A program made the position numbers and the translations under genes. From Microbacterium sp. SY138 (GTDB taxonomy: Bacteria; Actinomycetota; Actinomycetes; Actinomycetales; Microbacteriaceae), in NCBI RefSeq assembly GCF_039729145.1, contig NZ_CP155793.1:1922001-1986000 (forward strand): a stretch of 64,000 nt of DNA, read 5' to 3'. A model generated the notes under the pieces. That model was not told the origin of the DNA. It saw nothing but the letters and a program-made list of their open reading frames with translations, and searched no databases. Below are positions 48,006 to 57,256 of this stretch, one piece after another. Each line of letters starts with the position of its first letter. Positions within the stretch are counted from its first letter, which is position 1.

Positions 48006-48833
48006 CTACGCGCCGACCTTGAAGCGCGCGAAGTCCGTCACGGTGATACCGGCGTCCTTCGCCACCTGGGCGACCGACAGCTTGTTGTCCTTGGCATAGT
48101 CCTGCTCGAGCAGGGCGACCTGCTTGATGAACGCAGAGACGCGGCCTTCGACGATCTTCGGGAGAGCCGCTTCCGGCTTGCCCTCGTTGCGGGAGATCTC
48201 AGTGACGATCTCGCGCTCCTTCTCGACCGCGTCAGCCGGCACGTCTTCACGCGACAGGTAGGACGGGTTGGCGAACGAGATGTGCTGCGCAATGCTGCGC
48301 GCGGTCTCGGCATCGTCACCCGAGTAGGCGACGACGACGCCGATCTGCGGCGGAAGGTCCTTGCTCGTGCGGTGCAGGTAGACCTCGACCTTGTCGCCGG
48401 TGATCGTGCGCACGCGGCGCAGCTCGACCTTCTCGCCGATGATCGCGGCTTCTTCGGAGATGACCTGCTCGACGCTCTTGTCGCCGGCAGAGGCGGCGAG
48501 GGCGGCGTCGACCGAGTCAGCCTTGACCGCTGCTGCAGCGTCGGCGACCTTGTCGGCCAGCGCGATGAAGCGCTCGTTCTTCGCGACGAAGTCGGTCTCG
48601 CAGGCGAGCTCGATGAGCGTCACGGCGCCGTCCTGTTCGCGAGCGACGATCAGTCCCTCGCTCGTGGAACGGTCAGCGCGCTTCGCGTTGCCCTTCGCAC
48701 CCTTGAGACGCAGGATCTCGGTGGCCTTCGCGACGTCTCCGTCAGCCTCCTCGAGCGCCTTCTTGGTGTCGACCATTCCGGTGCCGAGCTGCTCACGCAG
48801 CGCCTTGAGGTCAGCGATGGTGAAGTTGGCCAT
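48006..48833 (-). CDS. tsf: Elongation factor Ts
   Basis: Nucleotide exchange factor for EF-Tu. The 275-residue length is usual for actinobacteria. The N-terminal UBA-like domain has LREQLGTGMVDTKKALEEADGD, the core has IELACETDFVAKNERFIALAD with the TDFV motif that contacts EF-Tu, and the C-terminal part ends SVAQVAKDAGITVTDFARFKVG. The ATG follows AAGGAG. Co-transcribed with rpsB 41 bases upstream. Confidence 0.98.
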   Translation of the reverse strand: MANFTIADLKALREQLGTGMVDTKKALEEADGDVAKATEILRLKGAKGNAKRADRSTSEGLIVAREQDGAVTLIELACETDFVAKNERFIALADKVADAAAAVKADSVDAALAASAGDKSVEQVISEEAAIIGEKVELRRVRTITGDKVEVYLHRTSKDLPPQIGVVVAYSGDDAETARSIAQHISFANPSYLSREDVPADAVEKEREIVTEISRNEGKPEAALPKIVEGRVSAFIKQVALLEQDYAKDNKLSVAQVAKDAGITVTDFARFKVGA

Positions 48834-48874
48834 GTGTGGTGGCTCCTTGCTTCGTTAGGTGTGTGTACGAGGGA

Positions 48875-49825
48875 TTACTTGGCGTCAGCAGCCTCGGCGG
48901 CGGCGACCTCAGCGGTCTCCTCACCGGAAGCGGCGGCGATCGCCTCGTCGTGCGCCTCAGCACCGGCCTCGTCGGCAGCGGTCTCGTCGGCGGCGGGCGT
49001 CTCGACGACGGCAGCGGCGTCGTCTGCCGTGACGACCTCGGCGGCGTCAGCGGACTCCTGAACCTCCTGTGCGGGAGTCTCGAGGAGCTCCTTCTCCCAG
49101 TCGGCCAGCGGCTCGGCGTCGCCGGTCTCCGGGTTGTGCTTCTGCTGCAGGCCCTCGGCCGCGGCGTCGGCGATGATGCGCGTCAGCAGCGAGACGGAGC
49201 GGATCGCGTCGTCGTTGCCGGGGATCGGGTACTGGAAGTCATCCGGGTCGGCGTTCGTGTCGAGGATGCCGATCACGGGGATGCCGAGCTTCTTGGCCTC
49301 ATCGATCGCGAGGTGCTCACGCTTGGCGTCGACGACCCAGATGGCCGAGGGCGTCTTGGTGAGGTTGCGGATACCGCCCAGCGACTTGTGCAGCTTGTCG
49401 AGCTCGCGCTTCTTGAGCAGGAGCTCCTTCTTGGTGAAGCCGCTGTTCGCGGGGACCTCGTAGTCGAGCTCCTCGAGCTCCTTCATACGAGCGAGACGCT
49501 TGGAGATCGTCTGGAAGTTGGTGAGGAGTCCACCGAGCCAGCGCTGGTTGACGAAGGGCTGACCCACACGGGTCGCCTGCTCGGCGAGGATCTCCTGCGC
49601 CTGCTTCTTGGTGCCGACGAAGAGGATCGTGCCACCGTGGGCGACGGTCTCCTTGACGAAGTCGTAGGCCTTGTCGATGTAACCCAGCGACTGCTGCAGG
49701 TCGATGATGTGGATACCGCTGCGCTCGGTGAGGATGAAGCGCTTGACCTTCGGGTTCCACCGACGGGTCTGGTGTCCGAAGTGCACGCCGCTGTCGAGCA
49801 GCTGGCGGATGGTGACCACAGCCAT
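48875..49825 (-). CDS. rpsB: 30S ribosomal protein S2
   Basis: Small-subunit protein needed for S1-dependent and general initiation. The 316 residues begin [25 protein letters not shown] and include [13 protein letters not shown] and [25 protein letters not shown], all canonical. After about residue 250 comes an acidic tail of about 65 residues made of Ala, Glu, Asp, Thr and Val, not present in most bacteria. AGGAG lies six bases before the ATG. A leader of about 175 bases precedes it. Confidence 0.98.
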   Translation of the reverse strand: MAVVTIRQLLDSGVHFGHQTRRWNPKVKRFILTERSGIHIIDLQQSLGYIDKAYDFVKETVAHGGTILFVGTKKQAQEILAEQATRVGQPFVNQRWLGGLLTNFQTISKRLARMKELEELDYEVPANSGFTKKELLLKKRELDKLHKSLGGIRNLTKTPSAIWVVDAKREHLAIDEAKKLGIPVIGILDTNADPDDFQYPIPGNDDAIRSVSLLTRIIADAAAEGLQQKHNPETGDAEPLADWEKELLETPAQEVQESADAAEVVTADDAAAVVETPAADETAADEAGAEAHDEAIAAASGEETAEVAAAEAADAK

Positions 49826-50011
49826 GGTCGTCTCCTGGTTCTGGCGCGGTTCTGCGCCGTTGAGGTTGCAAGCCGATCGGATGATCGGACTTCCTGGTGC
49901 CCGGCTCACGCCCGCCTTATCGAGGAGAAGGACCTGTGGGAGTGGATGCCGCGAAGTGAATCGCTTTGGGCACGCGTAGTCACCTCGATTTCGAGGTGCT
50001 CCCCCAGCATA
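49826..50011 (-). promoter_or_regulatory. rpsB: rpsB promoter and leader with 5'-terminal hairpin
   Basis: This is the minus-strand side of the 304-base gap between rpsB and the M23 gene. TATGCT at 50006-50011 is a good -10, with no clear -35. Transcription from near 49999 would place a perfect 8-bp hairpin (49981-49998, two-base loop) at the extreme 5' end of a leader of about 175 bases. S2 mRNA leaders are autoregulated in other bacteria; whether this one is has not been shown. The rest of the gap, 50012-50117, shows nothing I can name. Confidence 0.5.
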
Positions 50012-50129
50012 CAGGATCGCGCGGGCACTCACCCTGCACCTCACGCCGCACGCCGGTCTTGTTCCGGTGTCCCGCGGCGGCCGACCATTCCGGTGCCCGC
50101 GACGGAGTGCACCCGACCAGACTCGCACC

Positions 50130-50654
50130 ATGCGCACAGTCCCCCGAGCCCTTTCCCTTCTCGTCGTCGCTCTGCTGCTCGCTCTCACCGCGCCGGCTCC
50201 CGTGGCGGCGGCGGAAGCTCCCTCGACAACCGAATGGCCTCGCTGGAGCTGGCCGGTGGCCGGGCCTCGCGCTGTCGCGGCTCCGTTTCGCGCGCCCGCG
50301 CACGAGTACGGTGCCGGCCATCGCGGCGTCGATCTGGCCGCAGTGGTGGGAGCAGAGGTGTCCGCCCCCGCGGACGGTGTGGTCGCCTTCCGCGGCACCG
50401 TGGTGGATCGGCCGCTCCTCACCATCGAGCACACCGGCGGCCTCGTGACGACTCTCGAACCCGTTCGGTCGACGCTCGTCGCGGGTGATGTCGTCACGGC
50501 CGGGCAGGCGCTCGGAGTCTTGGATATCGGCGGGCACACCGCCGCGGGTTCCCTCCACCTCGGCGTGCGGCTGGACGGCGACTACATCAATCCCCTGCTG
50601 CTCTTCGACGGCGTTCCGAGAGCCGTCCTGCTCCCCTGCTGCGAAGCACGCTGA
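50130..50654 (+). CDS. Secreted M23/LytM-domain protein, probably degenerate
   Basis: A 174-residue exported protein. The signal peptide covers about 1-28 and ends PVAAAEA. The LytM fold is recognisable: [27 protein letters not shown] and [24 protein letters not shown]. The first zinc motif is intact (His64, Asp68 in GHRGVDL), but the second, normally HxH, reads SLHLGVRL with Gly145 where a zinc ligand should be. It is probably a regulator or a weak enzyme rather than an active endopeptidase. CAGACT at 50118-50123 ends 6 bases before the ATG. Convergent with xerC. Confidence 0.87.
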   Translation: MRTVPRALSLLVVALLLALTAPAPVAAAEAPSTTEWPRWSWPVAGPRAVAAPFRAPAHEYGAGHRGVDLAAVVGAEVSAPADGVVAFRGTVVDRPLLTIEHTGGLVTTLEPVRSTLVAGDVVTAGQALGVLDIGGHTAAGSLHLGVRLDGDYINPLLLFDGVPRAVLLPCCEAR

Positions 50655-50676
50655 GCGACGGGGGCTTAGCGAGAGA

Positions 50677-51579
50677 TCATGCGCGCGGATGGGCCAGTCG
50701 ATAGGTCGCCGTCAGACGCTCGGTGGAGACGTGGGTGTATATCTGCGTCGTACCGAGGCTGGCGTGTCCGAGGATCTCCTGGACCGCCCTCAGATCGGCT
50801 CCCCCGTCGAGCAGATGAGTGGCCGCGGTGTGCCGCAGAGCGTGAGGACCGATCGTCTCGGCACCCACGATCGGCGCGAGAACCCGCGCGACGAGTTCGT
50901 ACACGGTCCGCGGCCCTACCCTGCCACCGCGGCTGCCCAGGATCACGGCAGGGGTGAAGGTTCGGGCGCGCGCGACGAGTACCGGCCTACCGCGCCTCAG
51001 GTACGCCGACAATGCGTCGCGCGCCGGAGTGCCGTAGGGCACGATGCGTTCCTTCGCGCCCTTGCCGAGCACTCGCGCCGTACCGCGGTCGAGATCGAGA
51101 TCGTCGATGTCCAGTCCGCAGAGCTCGGAGACACGGATACCGGAGCCGTACAGCAGCTCGAGGATGGCGTGGTCTCTCAACGCGATCGGGTCGCCCTCTT
51201 CGGCGGCGTCGCGGTGAGAATCCAGAAGTGTCGACATCGCGTCCCGCGAGGCGACCGTCGGCAACGTCCTTCCCCTCTTCGGGGCGACCAGGCGCAGGCT
51301 CGGATCATGCGTGATGAGCGCCTGCTCCTGAGCCCAATTGAAGAATGAGCGGGCCGTGGCGGCGCGGCGCGCGAGGGTCGATCTGGCGTCGCCACGCTGA
51401 GTGGCGCGCCACAGCCAGTCCCGAAGCACCTCGAGGTCGACGGACTCGAGGGGAACACCACCCGCCGCGGCGTCGAGGTCTCGCAGGTCTGAGCGATAGG
51501 CCTTGACGGTCGCGGCGGACAGCCGGCGCACCTTCTCCAGGTGTTCGGCGAACGCCTCCGTCGCGGCAGCGAGATCCAT
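50677..51579 (-). CDS. xerC: Tyrosine recombinase XerC
   Basis: Chromosome dimer resolution recombinase acting at dif with XerD. The 300-residue length is standard. The N-terminal SAM-like domain has AEHLEKVRRLSAATVKAYRSDL. Catalytic residues are all present: Arg149 (SGIRVSEL), Lys174, His246 and Arg249 (HALRHTAATHLL), His272 (LGHASLGTT) and Tyr281 (IYTHV). CAAGCT at 51586-51591 ends 6 bases before ATG 51579, so upstream in-frame starts are rejected. It follows dprA as in many actinobacteria. Confidence 0.96.
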   Translation of the reverse strand: MDLAAATEAFAEHLEKVRRLSAATVKAYRSDLRDLDAAAGGVPLESVDLEVLRDWLWRATQRGDARSTLARRAATARSFFNWAQEQALITHDPSLRLVAPKRGRTLPTVASRDAMSTLLDSHRDAAEEGDPIALRDHAILELLYGSGIRVSELCGLDIDDLDLDRGTARVLGKGAKERIVPYGTPARDALSAYLRRGRPVLVARARTFTPAVILGSRGGRVGPRTVYELVARVLAPIVGAETIGPHALRHTAATHLLDGGADLRAVQEILGHASLGTTQIYTHVSTERLTATYRLAHPRA

Positions 51580-51626
51580 GAGTCCAGCTTGCCCCGCGCA
51601 TGCCCTGTCCGCGGCAGCCTCGCCGT

Positions 51627-52838
51627 TCATCGTGCACGGGAAGCCGATGCTCTCGCGGGGCGCTGACGATGCCACCCTCCGTCGTCATGCGCGACGTCGC
51701 CCTCGAGATGAAGGAGCCCGAGTACGGCCCGAACCCGATCAGGAGACAGGCCGGAGCGACGCGCCACCTCTTCTATGGACAGACGCGTCCGGGTACCCAA
51801 CGCATCGAGCACGCGGCTGTGGCTCGAGTCCCGCTCTGACCCGTCTTCCTCGACTCTTTCGTCGATCGCGCCGTACAACTCCCTCACCTCCTGCGCGGAG
51901 GTCACACAGTGTGCGTCGTACTCGCGGAGCAGACGATGACACCCCGCCGACGACGCAGACGTCACTGCACCGGGCACGGCGCCGAGTGGCCGACCGAGCG
52001 AGGCCGCGTGGCCCGCGGTGTTCAGCGATCCACTTCTCCACCCCGCCTCGACGACGACCGTCGCATGGCCGAGCGCCGCGATCAAACGGTTTCGAGCGAG
52101 GAATCGCCACTTGGTGGGCGCCGCCCCACACGGCGGCTCACTCACGAGAGCCCCTCGTTCCGCGATCTGACGCAGGAGACTCTGATGGCCGGCAGGATAT
52201 GCGCGGTCCACGCCGCCGGCGAGGATCGCGATCGTGGCGCCCTGAACGCCGAGTGCGGCACGATGCGCGGCCCCATCGATCCCGTACGCACCACCGGAGA
52301 CGATCACGGCGCCGGTGGCCGCGAGATCACCCGCCAGTTCGGTCGCCACGTGCTCGCCGTACCCGCTGCAGGCTCGAGCCCCGACGATCGAGACTCGGGG
52401 CTCGCGGCCGAGCAACTCCACGCGGCCGCGCACCCACAGCGCGCTCGGGGCGTGTGGGCCGAGATCCGTGAGACCGCGGGGCCATGCGGCGTCTCCCGGG
52501 ATCACGAGCTGCGCTCGCACGGCGACACCTCCGCGCAGCGCGGCCATGACCGCCCGAGGATCGGCGCGGGGGCGCCAGCGGGCTCGACCGTCGACCAGTG
52601 CGCGCGTTGCCGTAGCGCTGGCACCGCCCGGAGGGAGAAGCGACGACGAATCTCCCACAGCGAGAGAAAGCGCATCCGCTGCACCGAGCGATTCGATCAA
52701 CGATCCGGCCACTGCATCGCCGGGCTCGGCGATCACAGACCAGGCGACACGCGCGACGCAATCGGCCAGCTCATCACCGGGATGGAGGGTGCGGGCGAGG
52801 GCGAGGATCTCGGAATCAGCGAGGAGGACATCCATCAT
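51627..52838 (-). CDS. dprA: DNA-processing protein DprA
   Basis: Loads RecA on incoming single-stranded DNA during transformation. The 403 residues have an N-terminal SAM-like region, a Rossmann core with VSIVGARACSGYGEHVATELAGDL, VSGGAYGIDGAAHRAAL and ARNRLIAALGHATVVVEAGWRSGSLNTAG, and a C-terminal winged helix (RLSIEEVARRSGLSPDRVRAVLGLL). The ATG overlaps the comM stop (ATGA). It belongs to the yraN-comM-dprA-xerC run. Whether this organism takes up DNA cannot be judged here. Confidence 0.96.
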   Translation of the reverse strand: MMDVLLADSEILALARTLHPGDELADCVARVAWSVIAEPGDAVAGSLIESLGAADALSLAVGDSSSLLPPGGASATATRALVDGRARWRPRADPRAVMAALRGGVAVRAQLVIPGDAAWPRGLTDLGPHAPSALWVRGRVELLGREPRVSIVGARACSGYGEHVATELAGDLAATGAVIVSGGAYGIDGAAHRAALGVQGATIAILAGGVDRAYPAGHQSLLRQIAERGALVSEPPCGAAPTKWRFLARNRLIAALGHATVVVEAGWRSGSLNTAGHAASLGRPLGAVPGAVTSASSAGCHRLLREYDAHCVTSAQEVRELYGAIDERVEEDGSERDSSHSRVLDALGTRTRLSIEEVARRSGLSPDRVRAVLGLLHLEGDVAHDDGGWHRQRPARASASRAR

Positions 52839-54364
52839 CGCGGGAGCCCCCTTCGGAGATGCAGCGCCCGTCCGACCTCATCGATCCCGGGACGATCGAG
52901 CTCCGCCAGATCTGCCATCGTCCAAGCCACACGCAGAACGCGATCGTACCCACGGAGCGTGAGGGCGCCGCGCTCGAGGGCTCGATCGAGTGGAGCGCGC
53001 ACCGCAGGAGCCAGTCGGAGTGCCCCCTGACGCAGACTGGTCCCCGGCGCTTCTGCATTGCGTCGCCACCGCATACTCATCCACCGATGGGCAGCTCGCT
53101 CTCGGGCCGCAGCGACGCGTTCTCGAGCCTGCGCCGTCGTCATCGATGGAGAATGATCGCCCATCGCTCGCGATGCCGCGACACGACTCACCTGCAGATC
53201 GATGTCGAGACGGTCGCGAAGCGGTCCGGACAAGCGCGTGGAGTATCGCCTGATCGACATGGGTGGGCAGACGCACTCCGCGCCGCGGACACCGTGGTTC
53301 CCGCACGGACAGGGATTCATCGCGAGCAGCAGCTGGAATCTCGCGGGAAACGTGGCGGTGAATCCCGCCCGATGCACCTCGATCGCCCCGGATTCGAGCG
53401 GCTGTCGGAGCGCATCGAGTGCGACCCGGGAGAACTCGGCAGCCTCGTCCAGGAACAGCACACCGCGGTGGGCACGTGCGATCGCTCCCGGTCGCGCCGT
53501 GCGCGAGCCCCCTCCGACCAGCGATGCGACAGACGCGCTGTGATGCGGCGCCTCGATCGGCGGGAGCACATCGAGCGCTGCGACGGGCTCTCCGCTGAGT
53601 GATCGCACCGACGCGACCTCTAGTGCCTCCTGCTCCGTGAGGGACGGCATGATGCCCGGAAGCCTGCGCGCGAGCATCGTCTTACCCGCGCCTGGAGGTC
53701 CGCTCAACAGCAGATGATGACCGCCGGCAGCGGCGACGACCAACGCTTCCACGGCATCCTCCTGACCGACGACATCGGCGAGGTCGAGCGTGTCACGTGG
53801 TCCGCTCTGAGTCGATGCCAGCACGACCGCCTCCACATCGGGCACTTCGACATCGGCACCGTGCCAGACCGCGACCTCTGCGAGTGAAGCGGCTGCGCGC
53901 ACATCGACACCCGGTACCAGACGTGCCTCGGCTTCGTTTCCCCGTGGCACGATCACCGATTCGAATCCGGCGCGTGCCGCTGCGAACACCGCCGGCAGAA
54001 CCCCGAGCACCGGCCGGATCCTGCCGTCGAGACCCAGCTCGCCGATGTGGACCGTCGCCGAGATCGACCGCGGTGAGATGACACCGCCTGCAGCGAGGCA
54101 GGCCATGGCAATCCCCAGGTCGAACCCGGCGCCGTGCTTGGGGAGGCTCGCCGGCGACAGATTCACCGTGAGCCGTCGCCGTGGAAGATCCAGCCCGGCG
54201 TTCTTGCAGGCGTTGTGCACGCGCTGGACGGCTTCGCCGAGGGACTTGTCGGGGAGCCCGATGATCCGGAACTCCGGTGTCTGGTTCGACATGTCGGCTT
54301 CGACCTCGACGAGATGCCCATCGACGCCGGTGAGCGCGACCGCCCAGGTGCGCGAGGTCGTCAC
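52835..54364 (-). CDS. comM: ComM/YifB-family Mg-chelatase-like AAA+ helicase
   Basis: Hexameric branch-migration helicase used in natural transformation. The 509-residue protein begins TWAVALTGVDGHLVEVEADM and has NACKNAGLDLPRRRLTVNLSPA (Lon-like N-domain). The AAA+ core contains LSGPPGAGKTMLARR, the chelatase-type HRGVLFLDEAAEF and a zinc-binding NPCPCGNHG...CVCPP insertion. The GTG overlaps the yraN stop (GTGA) and the stop overlaps dprA. A longer upstream frame exists but reads through yraN in another frame and is not supported. Confidence 0.95.
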   Translation of the reverse strand: MTTSRTWAVALTGVDGHLVEVEADMSNQTPEFRIIGLPDKSLGEAVQRVHNACKNAGLDLPRRRLTVNLSPASLPKHGAGFDLGIAMACLAAGGVISPRSISATVHIGELGLDGRIRPVLGVLPAVFAAARAGFESVIVPRGNEAEARLVPGVDVRAAASLAEVAVWHGADVEVPDVEAVVLASTQSGPRDTLDLADVVGQEDAVEALVVAAAGGHHLLLSGPPGAGKTMLARRLPGIMPSLTEQEALEVASVRSLSGEPVAALDVLPPIEAPHHSASVASLVGGGSRTARPGAIARAHRGVLFLDEAAEFSRVALDALRQPLESGAIEVHRAGFTATFPARFQLLLAMNPCPCGNHGVRGAECVCPPMSIRRYSTRLSGPLRDRLDIDLQVSRVAASRAMGDHSPSMTTAQARERVAAARERAAHRWMSMRWRRNAEAPGTSLRQGALRLAPAVRAPLDRALERGALTLRGYDRVLRVAWTMADLAELDRPGIDEVGRALHLRRGLPR

Positions 54365-54723
54365 GCGATGTCCACGAGGTGCTCGAGCGAGCCGGAGGCC
54401 GGATCGGACCCGATGATGCCGATCGCTTCGAGCCGGAGGACGCGCCCTCGCGCCTCCTCCGGATTCTCCGTCGCCCATGCCTGAGCGAGCTGCCAGAGCC
54501 GACGTCGCTTGCGAGCGTCGATGGCCTCGAACGGGTGCCCGTAAACGGCGGTCCGTCTCGTCTTGACCTCAACCACCGCGAGGTGGTGGTCGCGCACGGC
54601 GACGATATCGATCTCTCCCTGCGCGCACCGCCAGTTCCTGGCGAGCACGGTGTACCCGCGACGCCTCAGATGCTGAGCGGCCCGCTCTTCCCCTGCTCTT
54701 CCGAGCTCGTCCTTCGCTGCCAT
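54361..54723 (-). CDS. YraN family endonuclease-like protein
   Basis: A 120-residue UPF0102 protein of predicted PD-(D/E)xK nuclease fold. ARNWRCAQGEIDIVAVRDHHLAVVEVKTR carries the motif with E-I-D and E-V-K. The N-terminal helix GRAGEERAAQHLRRRGYTVL is typical. GAAGCT at 54730-54735 ends 6 bases before the ATG, so it is probably leaderless and heads the yraN-comM-dprA run. Biological role is not firmly known; association with comM and dprA suggests DNA uptake or recombination. Confidence 0.92.
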   Translation of the reverse strand: MAAKDELGRAGEERAAQHLRRRGYTVLARNWRCAQGEIDIVAVRDHHLAVVEVKTRRTAVYGHPFEAIDARKRRRLWQLAQAWATENPEEARGRVLRLEAIGIIGSDPASGSLEHLVDIA

Positions 54724-54880
54724 ACGGCCAGCTTCACGCGCATGCGGATCGCACGTGGCCGGCGCCGGCGCACAACCCCGGTGGTCGGGGAGAACTCGAA
54801 CTCGCAGCGCGGGGTGCAGGAACACCGAGATCCGCAACGCGCCGAGAGAGCTCCCCGAGATGCTTCGTCGAGAGGCGCCG

Positions 54881-55207
54881 TCACTCGCCGTCGAGCGAGA
54901 GCTCCTGGGGGAGCTCGAACTCCCGACGCTGCAGTTCCTCGACGTTGACGTCCTTGAACGTCAGCACGCGCACGGCCTTCACGAAGCGGTCGGCTCGGTA
55001 GATGTCCCACACCCAGACGTCGGTCATCGAGATCTCGAAATAGAAATCATGCTCGGTGTCACGACGGACGACGTTGACCTCGTTCGCCAGGTAGAACCGC
55101 CGCTCGGTCTCGACGACGTACTGGAACTGCGACACCACATCCCGGTACTCCCGGAACAGTGCCAGCTCGAGCTCGCGGTCGTAGTCGTCGAAGGCTTCCT
55201 CATCCAT
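54881..55207 (-). CDS. DUF2469 family protein
   Basis: A 108-residue acidic protein found next to rnhB and yraN throughout actinobacteria. MDEEAFDDYDRELELALFREYRDV is helical, followed by beta strands RFYLANEVNVVRRD, DFYFEISMTDVWVWDIYR and FVKAVRVLTFKDVNVEEL. No catalytic motif is evident and function is unknown. TAGGAT lies nine bases before the ATG, slightly farther than in the leaderless genes here. The 157 bases between it and yraN show no gene. Confidence 0.9.
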   Translation of the reverse strand: MDEEAFDDYDRELELALFREYRDVVSQFQYVVETERRFYLANEVNVVRRDTEHDFYFEISMTDVWVWDIYRADRFVKAVRVLTFKDVNVEELQRREFELPQELSLDGE

Positions 55208-55279
55208 GATGTGTCCATCCTAGAGTCGCGGACACCGGGGCGCGTCATCCAGCGGTCGGCCGTGCGCGCCGCGGTCGGC

Positions 55280-55939
55280 TCAGAAAAGGGTGGGAACGTC
55301 GGCGATCGCCCACGACGCGCGGTGGTAGCGGGAGAGCCCGATGGCGCGGATCGCGTCGCGATGCTCGAGGCTGGCATAGCCCTTGTTGCGGTTCCACTGA
55401 TACGCGGGATACGTCTCGTGGAGCTCCGCCATGTGCTGGTCCCGCGCGACCTTCGCGATCACGGACGCCGCGGAGACGGAGGCGCAGTCTCGGTCGGCTT
55501 TGATCACCGGGCGCACGTGGAGCGGCACCGGGTGCGCCCTCGACACATAGTCATGGTTGCCGTCGAGCAGGACGAGAGCGTCGTCGAGCGCGACCCCCTG
55601 ATCCGCGACGGCCTGCACCGCACGCGACGCGGCAAGACCGAGCGCCCGCATGATGCCGACCTCGTCGACCTCCTCCGCACTCGCCCATCCGACGGCCGAC
55701 GCCTGCACCCATGCGGCGGCGCGTGCTGCGACTTCAGGTCTGCGCTTCTCCGTCACGAGCTTGGAGTCGCGGAGGCCTTCCGGCACGCGCCGACGCGCGC
55801 CTGCGGCATTCATCGCGGCCGCGCCCACGGCGACAGGACCCGCGAGTGCCCCTCGGCCGACCTCATCGAGCGAGATGATCACCTCGCACTCACCGAGGAG
55901 GCGCCTCTCGAGAGTGAGTTTCGGTGCGACGACGGTCAT
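55280..55939 (-). CDS. rnhB: Ribonuclease HII
   Basis: Cuts RNA in RNA-DNA hybrids and removes single ribonucleotides from DNA. The 219 residues contain the DEVGRGALAGPV motif (Asp25, Glu26), LLDGNHDYV with the third acid, and KADRDCASVSAASVIAKVARDQ with the fourth and the RNA-binding segment. The ATG overlaps the lepB stop (ATGA). An upstream ATG would add a tail reading antisense to lepB coding sequence and is not used. Confidence 0.96.
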   Translation of the reverse strand: MTVVAPKLTLERRLLGECEVIISLDEVGRGALAGPVAVGAAAMNAAGARRRVPEGLRDSKLVTEKRRPEVAARAAAWVQASAVGWASAEEVDEVGIMRALGLAASRAVQAVADQGVALDDALVLLDGNHDYVSRAHPVPLHVRPVIKADRDCASVSAASVIAKVARDQHMAELHETYPAYQWNRNKGYASLEHRDAIRAIGLSRYHRASWAIADVPTLF

Positions 55940-56661
55940 TCCGGATCCGGGACGCCGTTGAAGATCTCGTGGTGCCCGTCGATCGGTCCCAGCCTGTTCA
56001 ACGGCCACGTCGTGAGGAACGCCTTTCCCACGATGTTCTCCATCGGCACGAATCCGCCACTGGGGAGATCCTGGTGCGCACGGGCGTCACGCGAGCGATC
56101 GCGGTTGTCTCCGAGCAGCCAGACGGAATCCTCCGGGACCACGACATCGAAGGGCTCGTTGGACGCGGCCGTGTCCCCGGGAGGCAGATTGAGGTAGCTG
56201 AGCTCGTCGATGGGCGCGCCGTTGATCGTGATCTGGCCGAGCGCGTTGCAGCACACCACATGATCGCCCGGCAGACCGATCACGCGCTTGACGAGGTGGT
56301 CCTGCGAGTCCGTCGCGGAGATGCCCACGAAGTTCAGCACCCAGTCGACGGCCTCGACCAGCGGCGGCTGTGCAGGGGTCTGCGGCTGACCGTCGAGCCA
56401 CCCGCCCGGATCCTTGAAGACGACCACGTCACCTCGCTCGTAGTCGGTCCATCGCGGCGTGAGCTCATCGACCAGGATGCGGTCGTTGATCAACAGGGTA
56501 CGTTCCATCGATGCGGAGGGGATGTAGAACGAACGCACGACGAAGGTCTTCACCACGAACGAGACCAGCGCGGCGATCACGACGATCACGAGGACGTCGC
56601 GAAGGAATACGAGGAACCCGCGACGACGTCTGGACGTGGGCGCGGACGGGGATTCGGTCAT
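55936..56661 (-). CDS. lepB: Signal peptidase I
   Basis: Membrane protease that removes secretory signal peptides. The 241 residues have one N-terminal helix (about 19-40), box B FYIPSASMERTLL with the catalytic Ser51, and box D DHLVKRVIGLPGDHV with the general base Lys125. Box E GDNRDRSRDARAHQDLP, with its GDNR-S-D pattern, is clear. Start ATG with AAGGA upstream. Located downstream of rplS behind a strong terminator, then coupled to rnhB. Confidence 0.96.
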   Translation of the reverse strand: MTESPSAPTSRRRRGFLVFLRDVLVIVVIAALVSFVVKTFVVRSFYIPSASMERTLLINDRILVDELTPRWTDYERGDVVVFKDPGGWLDGQPQTPAQPPLVEAVDWVLNFVGISATDSQDHLVKRVIGLPGDHVVCCNALGQITINGAPIDELSYLNLPPGDTAASNEPFDVVVPEDSVWLLGDNRDRSRDARAHQDLPSGGFVPMENIVGKAFLTTWPLNRLGPIDGHHEIFNGVPDPE

Positions 56662-56728
56662 CAGGTTCCTTCACGATCATGCACCGTCGTGCGGCGACGG
56701 TATCTAGGTTCGCACACCGGTGGGAGAA

Positions 56729-56765
56729 CAAAGCACCCCGGGACATCGTGTCCCGGGGTGCTTTG
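56729..56765 (-). terminator. Terminator after rplS
   Basis: Perfect 17-bp stem (56729-56745 with 56749-56765) with a three-base loop, 13 bases beyond the rplS stop. It is one of the strongest hairpins in the window, though followed by no true U-run. Confidence 0.85.
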
Positions 56766-56778
56766 GAGATGCTGCGAC

Positions 56779-57126
56779 TCAGCGGTCGCGCTTCTCCTTG
56801 ATCTTCGCCTTCTTGCCGCGCAGCTGGCGGAGGTAGTAGAGCTTCGCGCGACGCACGTCACCGCGGGTGACGACCTCGATGTGGTCGATCACCGGGGAGT
56901 GCACCGGGAAGGTACGCTCGACGCCGACCTGGAAGCTGATCTTGCGGACCGTGAAGGTCTCGCGCACGCTGTCGCCCTGGCGACCGATGACGACGCCCTG
57001 GAAGACCTGGATACGAGAGCGGCTGCCCTCGGTGATGTTGACGTGCACCTTGACGGTGTCACCGGGGAAGAAGTCCGGGATGTCCGAACGGAGGGAAGCC
57101 GCGTCGACGGCGTCGAGGATCTGCAT
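56779..57126 (-). CDS. rplS: 50S ribosomal protein L19
   Basis: Large-subunit protein at the subunit interface. The 115 residues include [45 protein letters not shown] and [23 protein letters not shown], all diagnostic. The start ATG at 57126 has GAGAG six bases upstream; an ATG six codons upstream overlaps that site and is less likely. A leader of about 124 bases precedes it. It lies apart from rpsP-rimM-trmD here, separated by about 3 kb of unrelated genes. Confidence 0.97.
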   Translation of the reverse strand: MQILDAVDAASLRSDIPDFFPGDTVKVHVNITEGSRSRIQVFQGVVIGRQGDSVRETFTVRKISFQVGVERTFPVHSPVIDHIEVVTRGDVRRAKLYYLRQLRGKKAKIKEKRDR

Positions 57127-57256
57127 GATCGTCTCTCTCTGCACCCGCCACAGGTCGCATGCATGTATTCAAAGGAACAAGAAAAGGAGTGAGCTGTACG
57201 GAGCAGACGCGTCCGCGGGCTCCCCTGTGGCAGAGCCGGTCACAGCACAAACATTC

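Noticed and set aside
50012..50117. A small gene between the rpsB promoter and the M23 gene
   Set aside because: No frame with a start signal and coding bias; the sequence looks non-coding.
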